From: Weeksellaceae bacterium
GTDB lineage: Bacteria > Bacteroidota > Bacteroidia > Flavobacteriales > Weeksellaceae
DNA: 7,080 nucleotides
Assembly: GCA_022701475.1 (NCBI GenBank)
Contig: JAKOOI010000319.1
Location: 1-7,080, forward strand
Direction: 5' to 3'
In this document: piece by piece, positions 1-5,233 of the stretch
Layout: each line of letters opens with the position of its first letter
Numbering within the stretch: position 1 is the stretch's first letter
The notes under the pieces: model-generated
Seen by the model: only the letters and a program-made list of their open reading frames with translations
Told to the model about the DNA's origin: nothing
Databases searched by the model: none
Translations under genes and position numbers: made by a program

Positions 1-544
1 GATACAGCTTTTTGAAGACATCGGAAGCATAGATCAGCCCGATGTATTTTTTATTGACCACCACATTCCAGCCCAGCTCGCTTTCGTTCATCATGATCAG
101 GTTCACCTTATCCCCTTTCTTGAACGGCAGGTCCTCATACTGCGGGTTCCTTTTGAACTTGGTAGTTCCAGTAATCAGTTCCAGTTCGTCATCGATATAC
201 AGATGAACCAGGTACCTTTTCCCTTCAATGATCTTGGTTTTCTGCTGTTTATATGGAATAAAAAGGTCCTTGATGATTCCCCAGTCCATAAAAGCACCGC
301 TCGGCAGGCTCTGAACGCAGCTCATTACGGCAAATTCATCCACTTCAGCCAGCGGGATCTCGGTAGTGGCTTTCAGTTTTCCGTCGTCCTGATACACGAA
401 AACCTCAAGATCTTCACCGGTTTCCTTATCATCATGGGTGAAAATTTTTGGCAGGAAAGCTTTTTCTCCGGATTCATCCGTAAGGATCCATCCTGAGCTG
501 TTTTTATCTGAAATCTGTAAAGTCTGGGTTTTTCCGGGTTGCAT
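1..544 (-). CDS. cvfB: CvfB-type S1-like RNA-binding protein, N-terminal part (runs off left edge)
   Basis: The ATG is at 542-544 on the minus strand and 181 codons are read before the window ends, so the C-terminus is missing. CvfB proteins (YitL/conserved virulence factor B) are cytoplasmic RNA-binding proteins with tandem S1-like domains and a C-terminal winged helix, usually about 280-300 residues, so roughly 100 residues lie outside. Visible family signatures are LEVFVYQDDG at residues 46-55, ATTEIP at 59-64 and GAFMDWGIIKDLFIPYKQQ at 83-101. A third S1-like segment starts near residue 134 (GDKVNLI) and carries GWNVVVNKKYIGLIY. In Staphylococcus, CvfB affects virulence-gene expression; its role in Bacteroidota is not established and is probably RNA binding. 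The gene is separated from its upstream neighbour by 48 bp that hold a candidate promoter. The family call is firm; the exact regulatory role is not. Confidence 0.9.
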   Translation of the reverse strand, partial: MQPGKTQTLQISDKNSSGWILTDESGEKAFLPKIFTHDDKETGEDLEVFVYQDDGKLKATTEIPLAEVDEFAVMSCVQSLPSGAFMDWGIIKDLFIPYKQQKTKIIEGKRYLVHLYIDDELELITGTTKFKRNPQYEDLPFKKGDKVNLIMMNESELGWNVVVNKKYIGLIYASDVFKKLY

Positions 545-564
545 GTATTGATAAAATTAGCTGA

Positions 565-572
565 CAAAGGTA
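565..572 (-). promoter_or_regulatory. candidate Bacteroidota -7 promoter element for the cvfB-type gene
   Basis: Read on the minus strand this is TACCTTTG, an exact match to the TAnnTTTG -7 consensus of the primary sigma factor of Bacteroidota. It ends 20 bp before the ATG at 544, which leaves room for a short leader. No clear TTTG -33 element sits at the usual distance, so the call rests on one element. Confidence 0.45.
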
Positions 573-573
573 C

Positions 574-590
574 GGAAATTGCCGATTTCC
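574..590. repeat. short inverted repeat between the two left-hand genes
   Basis: GGAAAT and ATTTCC form 6-bp arms around a 5-base loop, just downstream of the secreted-protein stop codon and directly upstream of the candidate promoter of the cvfB-type gene. It has no T tract, so it is a poor intrinsic terminator. It could be a weak transcript end, an operator or chance. Confidence 0.3.
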
Positions 591-592
591 AC

Positions 593-1075
593 CTATGGAT
601 AATCTTCCAAATCTTTTTTCAGTTCAGCGGCCTGACTGAAATCATCCGTGCTTCCCTGATCTTTGTCTGATTTCCCTACCGTTTTTATAAGCTTTCCGTT
701 TCCGTAATACCGTCTGGACTCTGATATCAGTACCGGCTTTTTAAGATATCCTTTTTCTCCCGAAATACGGTATTTTTTAAGATAGACAAAAACCAGCCGG
801 CCACGGTCGAAAAAATATTCAGTCAGGTAATTCCAGGCCGATAAGCCAACCGAATATTCCATCTTTTTAAGTTCACCACTCCGGTAAAAGCCTCTGATTT
901 CGATACCGTTATCCGTTACCCGGCCTTTCCCGGCAAAATACTCATTGGGAACGGTTTTCACGGTGTAGTTTCCGGCTTTATTGATCTGCTCAACCGCTTT
1001 CCGGATGGCTGTAACCTCCTGACCATATACCGAAACTGTAAGAAGAACTGCCAGTAAAATAATAGAGTGCCGCAT
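593..1075 (-). CDS. small secreted protein of unknown function
   Basis: This encodes a 160-residue protein. Residues 1-18 look like a Sec signal peptide: a charged start (MRH), a hydrophobic core (IILLAVLLTVSV) and a likely cut in VYG/QE, so the protein should be exported to the periplasm or beyond. There is no lipobox cysteine. The mature part is rich in lysine, tyrosine and arginine. It contains three loosely similar aromatic/glycine motifs: FYRSGELKKMEY near 63-74, YFFDRGRLVFVY near 87-98 and YYGNGKLI near 123-130. These recall the YwqK/MORN-type strand repeats (YY.NGKL) but are too few and too divergent to assign. The C-terminal 30 residues are charged and probably flexible. I do not recognise a family. 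The gene lies after the terminator of the operon to its right, so it is probably transcribed independently. Confidence 0.8.
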   Translation of the reverse strand: MRHSIILLAVLLTVSVYGQEVTAIRKAVEQINKAGNYTVKTVPNEYFAGKGRVTDNGIEIRGFYRSGELKKMEYSVGLSAWNYLTEYFFDRGRLVFVYLKKYRISGEKGYLKKPVLISESRRYYGNGKLIKTVGKSDKDQGSTDDFSQAAELKKDLEDYP

Positions 1076-1082
1076 TTTTCAT

Positions 1083-1090
1083 AAAAGATA
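1083..1090 (-). promoter_or_regulatory. weak candidate -7 promoter element for the secreted-protein gene
   Basis: The minus strand reads TATCTTTT, one mismatch from TAnnTTTG, 7 bp before the ATG at 1073-1075. If real, the transcript would have almost no leader. A TTTG about 25 bp upstream falls inside the T tract of the preceding terminator and is slightly too far for a good -33 element. The gene needs a promoter of its own because a terminator stands before it, but this site is tentative. Confidence 0.25.
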
Positions 1091-1116
1091 CGAATAAATT
1101 TCTGCTTTGAAAATAC

Positions 1117-1142
1117 AAAAAAGAGAAGCTTCTGCTTCTCTT
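1117..1142 (-). terminator. rho-independent terminator ending the operon
   Basis: On the minus strand, a perfect 9-bp stem (AAGAGAAGC pairing with GCTTCTCTT) closes a 4-base loop (AGAA) and runs into a T tract, with six consecutive T at 1117-1122. The stem begins inside the TAA stop codon of the peroxidase gene, so the stop and terminator overlap. It faces only the minus-strand operon. It separates that operon from the secreted-protein gene. Confidence 0.85.
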
Positions 1143-2274
1143 AGTGCGGTAATTCCGGAGCGCGCATCCTGTATTTGTAACTGTGCAGGGTGCCAAGAAA
1201 GTTTTCGAGATCCCGCAGTTCTTCATCTGTCAGATCCAGTCTTTTCAGCATTCCGGATTTGTGCGGTGCCAGCGGACTGTCGCGGTTCCTCTTTTCATTC
1301 GGCATTCCGGCATTGTACAGGTTCAGCACGCCGCGGAGATTCGGGAAGAGGCCATTGTGCATGTAAGGTGCCGTCTGGCTGATCTCTCTGAGAGTCGGCG
1401 TTTTGAATTTCCCCACGTCTTCATTTTTTTTCGTAATGTGGTAAAGACCCAGGTCTTCATATTCACGGCCAAAATAGGTCAGCCCGATGTTATGGAACTT
1501 CTGGTCTGAAAAATACGGTGTATTGTGGCAGTTGATGCAGTTGGCTTTTGTCCTGAACAGATGCAGTCCATTGATTTCGGAATCCGTCAGCACCTTCTTT
1601 TCGCCGCTGATGAAACGGTCAAACCTGGATTTCGGACTTACGATCGTCCTTTCAAAGGTAGCGATCGCCTGAGTAATCTGCTTTTCCGTGATCCTGTCCG
1701 TCCCGAAAGCTTTACGGAAATGAATTTTATAGCCCTTTAATCTGGCAATTGTTTTTACGGCCAGCCTGGAATGGAAATTCATTTCCAGCGGATTTTCAAT
1801 CGGTGCTTTCGCCTGATCTTCGAGGCTTGCTGCCCGTCCGTCCCAGAAATACTGCCGGGCATATGCAATGTTCAGGATGGTAGGTGCATTTCTGGTTCCC
1901 AGCTGCCGGTCATGCCCATAGGCTACCCGCCTGCCGTCTGCCCAGGCCAGTTCCGGGTCATGGCAGTTGGCACAGGAAATCTGGCCGGACTTTGATAAGC
2001 GGGGATCAAAAAACAGCATCTTCCCCAGTTCTTCTTTGGCCTCCGAATACGGATTGCCTTCCGGAAATCCAGGTGCCGGCAGCACACCGATATCCCGGAA
2101 ACCTTCTTTTGCCTCATCAAAAAGCTGAGGCTCCGGCCAGCGTCCCGGATCTCCGCTCCCGTACAATTCTCTCAGCTCCTCAGCCGAATACCCTTTCTGA
2201 ACCTTATTGAAATCTGAAAAAGAATAGGCCATGAACAGAACCGCTGAAAGCGACAGCACATATTTATATTTCAT
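1141..2274 (-). CDS. di-heme cytochrome c peroxidase, MauG/CcpA superfamily
   Basis: This encodes a 377-residue c-type cytochrome. The first 20 residues are hydrophobic with basic ends and act as a Sec signal, placing the enzyme in the periplasm; there is no lipobox. Two heme-binding motifs are visible: CANCH at 101-105 (N-terminal heme) and CINCH at 246-250 (C-terminal heme). Other family marks are LFFDPRLS near 87-94, GHDRQLGTRNAPT at 120-132 (His121 is a candidate second ligand of the N-terminal heme), FWDGRA at 143-148, NPLEM at 161-165 and KTPTLREISQTAPYMHNG at 291-308. Classical members reduce hydrogen peroxide using electrons from small cytochromes or cupredoxins. MauG-type members oxidise residues on partner proteins. 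Tyr320 aligns by eye with the axial methionine of classical peroxidases, which leans toward the MauG type. It is last in the operon, 5 bp after the barrel gene, and directly followed by a terminator. The fold is certain; the substrate is unknown. Confidence 0.93.
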   Translation of the reverse strand: MKYKYVLSLSAVLFMAYSFSDFNKVQKGYSAEELRELYGSGDPGRWPEPQLFDEAKEGFRDIGVLPAPGFPEGNPYSEAKEELGKMLFFDPRLSKSGQISCANCHDPELAWADGRRVAYGHDRQLGTRNAPTILNIAYARQYFWDGRAASLEDQAKAPIENPLEMNFHSRLAVKTIARLKGYKIHFRKAFGTDRITEKQITQAIATFERTIVSPKSRFDRFISGEKKVLTDSEINGLHLFRTKANCINCHNTPYFSDQKFHNIGLTYFGREYEDLGLYHITKKNEDVGKFKTPTLREISQTAPYMHNGLFPNLRGVLNLYNAGMPNEKRNRDSPLAPHKSGMLKRLDLTDEELRDLENFLGTLHSYKYRMRAPELPH

Positions 2275-2279
2275 ATTAT

Positions 2280-3833
2280 TTAGTAAAAGAGCGATATTCC
2301 CGCATTGAATATCAGGTTCGGATTTCCGTTGTAGCCGGTATGCTGCTGAAAATCTTTATTCAGCGGAAACAGGGCAGAAAAACGGGTAAATACCCTCAGG
2401 TCAGTCCCGGTGCCCACCTTCTGACAGAATTGCAGGCCAAGCAGCGGCCCCAGCTTTGAAGTCGAATCAAAAGCATGATCATTTGCTATCACGTTATCAT
2501 ACAGCAACGTATTGGAGGATGCCGGGAGATAAGTAAGGCTTTCCTTTACCGGAAAATAAGAGGCGGCACCTGCTTCCAGATTGATTTTCCGGGAATCCGT
2601 ATAAAAAATATCTTTATTAAGCCTGATGTTCAGGTCAATACTCTTCACGTATTTATAGGTGATCCCAAGCAGGTCAATGGCAGAGAAATCATTATACATC
2701 CCTTCCAGCGTGGCTCCGAAACGTATTTTTCTTCCTTCTCTGAGCAGGAAATGATTCGTTGTGGATAAACGGTCCAGCGTCATCCTATAATTCTGGCCGA
2801 ATTCGGCATTGTTGTAATTGTCACCGGTCATACTCTGGAAATTAATATTTGACATCACATCAAGATATTCTCCTTTGTACCAGTAATTGGCATCGGTCTG
2901 ATAATTTACGAGCCTGTATTTCATCTTTTCCAGGCTTTCTTCGAAATAGGTATTGTTGCTTTCGTCACGCTCGAAAAGATCCTGCATTTTCGTGCTGTAG
3001 CTGAAATTGACATTGAAAAAGTTTTTTCTGTTCTCAAACGAGTAGCCTCCCCCGAAATTCCGGTCGATCGTCCTGTAACTGTAATCGGAATATGACGGAA
3101 AATAGATAAGCCTCCCGTATCCGTTGGAAAATCTCACATAGTAGTCTGGATTGGCCGGTGCATTCGTTGATTCATTCACGGAAATCAGGTCATAGGTTTC
3201 GGACTTCCTTCCCAATCCTCCGAATACGGAAAGCTGATGCTGACCGAACCGGTAACCTCCGAACATTTTCCCGGAATAGTCTGCCGTTGAGATGTCAGGT
3301 CTGGGATCCGATTTCCGGTAAGAACTCCGGTTCCGGTAATCCACAATGGCTCCCAGTTCCAGACCTTTCCAGACCTTGTAAGATAAACCTCCCTGCAGCC
3401 GGTAATCCTGGCTTTCCCAGTCCGCACTTTTCGGGACCAGCAGGTAATTGGGATTCAGGACAAACTTGTCTTCAGTTCTTTCATGGGTTAAATTGTAGCC
3501 TAAGCCTTTCTCTGTAGTAAACGCATAGTCGAAATTCCCCAGCAGCCTGAGCCGGTCGGAAATATTGAATATTCCATGGGTATTAAAGCCGAAGGCATGG
3601 CTTTCTTCTGCCGTCTGCACCCTTTTCATATTGAGGTCTTTCACGGTGGCACTGAGGCGGGTCTCCGTAAAGTCGGAAATCTTCTGCCCGGAAAACTGGA
3701 TGGGATTTTCCCAGACCTTTTCAAACTGCGTATCATATGCCCGGTTGACCGGAATAAAGGTACTGTCATTCTGCTGTGCCGTAACCCAGCCGGCTGAAAG
3801 CAAAGAAATAATATAAAAACTCTTGGACTTCAT
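2280..3833 (-). CDS. outer-membrane beta-barrel protein, probably DUF6850 family
   Basis: This encodes a 517-residue protein with a Sec signal peptide (residues 1-19, likely cut VTA/QQ). After that come many alternating hydrophobic/polar strands rich in Tyr, Phe, Arg, Asn and Gly. It ends in ISLFY, a C-terminal aromatic residue typical of barrels inserted by the BAM machinery. No plug domain or TonB box is visible, so it is not a TonB-dependent receptor. The motif SYRKSDPRP at 171-179 and the general layout fit what I recall of the DUF6850 outer-membrane barrel family; that name is from memory. The start follows the stop of the lipoprotein gene by 6 bp and the stop lies 5 bp before the peroxidase gene, which indicates co-transcription. 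Its function is unknown. It may be a porin-like channel or an outer-membrane partner of the upstream lipoprotein and receptor. Confidence 0.8.
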   Translation of the reverse strand: MKSKSFYIISLLSAGWVTAQQNDSTFIPVNRAYDTQFEKVWENPIQFSGQKISDFTETRLSATVKDLNMKRVQTAEESHAFGFNTHGIFNISDRLRLLGNFDYAFTTEKGLGYNLTHERTEDKFVLNPNYLLVPKSADWESQDYRLQGGLSYKVWKGLELGAIVDYRNRSSYRKSDPRPDISTADYSGKMFGGYRFGQHQLSVFGGLGRKSETYDLISVNESTNAPANPDYYVRFSNGYGRLIYFPSYSDYSYRTIDRNFGGGYSFENRKNFFNVNFSYSTKMQDLFERDESNNTYFEESLEKMKYRLVNYQTDANYWYKGEYLDVMSNINFQSMTGDNYNNAEFGQNYRMTLDRLSTTNHFLLREGRKIRFGATLEGMYNDFSAIDLLGITYKYVKSIDLNIRLNKDIFYTDSRKINLEAGAASYFPVKESLTYLPASSNTLLYDNVIANDHAFDSTSKLGPLLGLQFCQKVGTGTDLRVFTRFSALFPLNKDFQQHTGYNGNPNLIFNAGISLFY

Positions 3834-3839
3834 CAGGTA

Positions 3840-4259
3840 TTATTGTTGGAAGCCTCTCGGAAGGGCGGCCTGTTTTACAAAATCGTTCGCAGAATTATTG
3901 GTGTCTTCCAGCACTTTCCTCTTGGAACCGTTAGCCATGGTAACTTCCGTCTTGGTTTTCCTGATGACGGCCTGCGAATTGAAGGCTGCGTCACAACTGA
4001 CGGAAGAAGCATCGATGGAAGCGCTGAGCATTTTCGGACGCTGGGAGTTCGGGTTGAAATGCTGCAGGTCTACCCCGTCGATGATTACGGAATTCGGAAT
4101 CTGCTTATAGTACCGTATGTTCGTGGAAACTGCAGTATATGAAGGATCGGAATAGCTCGGGAAGCTTTCAAAAGCATCGGTCCGGAAGATCACGAAACTG
4201 TCTCTTCCCGGATTGTCGATAATGAAATCATTGTTTGGGGTTCCAGTAGCCGGGTCTTC
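3840..4259 (-). pseudogene. C-terminal part of the DUF4876-type lipoprotein, in a shifted frame
   Basis: This frame carries the 139 residues that should complete the lipoprotein encoded just upstream. It opens sensibly with EDPATGTPNNDF immediately after the frameshift and ends with PRGFQQ, 6 bp before the barrel gene. The stretch is normal protein: IIDNPGRDSFVIF, a YYKQIPNSVIIDGVDL segment, and a tail with DTNNSANDF near 119-127 of the fragment. An ATG in the same frame at 4359-4361 would allow a 173-residue product. Its first 35 or so residues are Cys/Arg-rich and overlap the other frame, as expected for out-of-frame reading, so that start is not credible. Without frameshifting or correction this part would not be translated as part of the lipoprotein. 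Confidence 0.75.
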
Positions 4260-5214
4260 CCCAATAAGCGATCTGCATGTCCTTGACTGCCGGATTCTGG
4301 ATGTCATATTTATACACCGGCTGCCCGATCGACAGGTTAAAATCACCCAGGTACACCTCAAAATCAGCGGTACTCAGATCTACGGTCAGTGCCGGGTTCT
4401 GTACCGTAACCGGCATGCCTGTATTGTCGACCAGCGGTGCTTTATGGTTTACACCATTTGAAGCAATCACCATGCTTTGTCCCGGAAAGATCGGATATTG
4501 AGTCCCGGATCCGGGAATCCTGAAGACATAGTCGGCGTATACATGATCCGTATTTGCGGCGCTTCCCATAGTCATCCCGATGGATTTGCTCCAGTCGAAC
4601 TGCCCGTTCGGCTGCGAGTAGGTGTTGTTTGTGGTATTGGTGTTCGGCTTGCCGTAAAGCTGTGCGATGTAGAGCCCGTCTGCATAGATCACTTCATTTG
4701 AATTGTTATAGATCTCGATGAACTGGTCCCTGAAGCTGGCCCCCTGTGTGGCGTGGCTGCCTGCGTATGAAATCTGTTTGATGAGCAGATCGCCGATCCG
4801 CGCTCCTTTCAGTTCAATAAAAGTAGACTGGACATTCACATTGATTACCGCATTTTCCTGAATCCCGTTGAAGCTGGTTTCAGAAGACGTGGAAGGATAT
4901 CCGAATGTCATATTGAATTCATCCGATGCCATTTTCTTTGAAACGGTCACTTTATAAGTACCGGGAATAACGCCGGTGAAATTAGCGAAACCGTTGGCAT
5001 CCGTAGACCGGGAATATGTATCGCCTGAGTTATTATTGGTAAGCACCACCAGGGCATTTTTGGCATGCAGCGATGCAAATGAGGCGTCATATTTCACTTC
5101 CACCCGGAATGCGGTAGGCTGAAGGAGGCTGCCTCCGTTCCCGAAGTCATCATCCCTGCAGGAAACCAGGAAAACGGCCATTATTAAAAAACTGAACAGG
5201 TGTTTCATAATCAT
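4228..5214 (-). CDS. predicted surface-exposed lipoprotein, DUF4876 type, truncated by frameshift
   Basis: This frame gives 328 residues and stops at TGA 4228-4230, but the last ten are out of frame. Removing one base from the C run at 4259-4262 joins it to the downstream frame as a 457-residue protein (3840-5214). A lipoprotein signal peptide ends in LVSC, with the lipidated cysteine at residue 19. The following RDDDFGN is acidic, like known surface-export signals of Bacteroidota lipoproteins. Residues 35-95 resemble a carboxypeptidase-regulatory/prealbumin-like fold (STDANGFANFTGVIPGTYKVTV). Residues 139-190 (IGDLLIKQISYAG, DQFIEIYNNSNEVIYADGLYIA) fit DUF4876, which I recall from memory as occurring in Bacteroidota lipoproteins, and look lamin-tail-like. 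The ATG at 5214 follows an A-rich leader; the ATG at 5208 (MKHLF) is an equally good start. The gene is 19 bp after the receptor gene and likely encodes its surface partner. The ligand is unknown. Confidence 0.82.
   Translation of the reverse strand: MIMKHLFSFLIMAVFLVSCRDDDFGNGGSLLQPTAFRVEVKYDASFASLHAKNALVVLTNNNSGDTYSRSTDANGFANFTGVIPGTYKVTVSKKMASDEFNMTFGYPSTSSETSFNGIQENAVINVNVQSTFIELKGARIGDLLIKQISYAGSHATQGASFRDQFIEIYNNSNEVIYADGLYIAQLYGKPNTNTTNNTYSQPNGQFDWSKSIGMTMGSAANTDHVYADYVFRIPGSGTQYPIFPGQSMVIASNGVNHKAPLVDNTGMPVTVQNPALTVDLSTADFEVYLGDFNLSIGQPVYKYDIQNPAVKDMQIAYWGRPGYWNPKQ
4259..4262 (-). other. frameshift site in the lipoprotein gene
   Basis: The minus strand reads TAT TGG GGA AGA CCC in the upstream frame, whereas the downstream coding frame needs GAA GAC CCG. 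Skipping one G of the four-G run gives AYWEDPATG and restores a continuous 457-residue frame. A gain of one G, or a loss of two, relative to an intact ancestor would explain it. It may be a true mutation or a sequencing error. Confidence 0.85.
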
Positions 5215-5233
5215 TTATTTTTATAAGGTAATT

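Noticed and set aside
203..496. A 97-codon plus-strand frame opposite the cvfB-type gene.
   Set aside because: It is antisense to a well-supported conserved gene and has no family resemblance.
990..1226. A 78-codon minus-strand frame across the terminator and the end of the peroxidase gene.
   Set aside because: It overlaps two real genes and a terminator, and reads as low-information sequence with no export or domain features.
1884..2210. Plus-strand frames opposite the peroxidase gene.
   Set aside because: They are shadows of a gene with two heme motifs; their His/Pro/Arg-rich composition is typical of antisense reading.
4255..4265. Programmed ribosomal frameshifting at the G run.
   Set aside because: No slippery heptamer, stimulatory structure or upstream Shine-Dalgarno-like element is evident, and a +1 shift on TGG-GGA matches no known recoding site. 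An indel is simpler.
3840..4361. A separate 173-residue gene starting at the ATG 4359-4361.
   Set aside because: The first 35 or so residues overlap the lipoprotein frame and are Cys/Arg-rich nonsense. Family-like sequence begins only at the frameshift point, so this is the displaced C-terminus of the lipoprotein.
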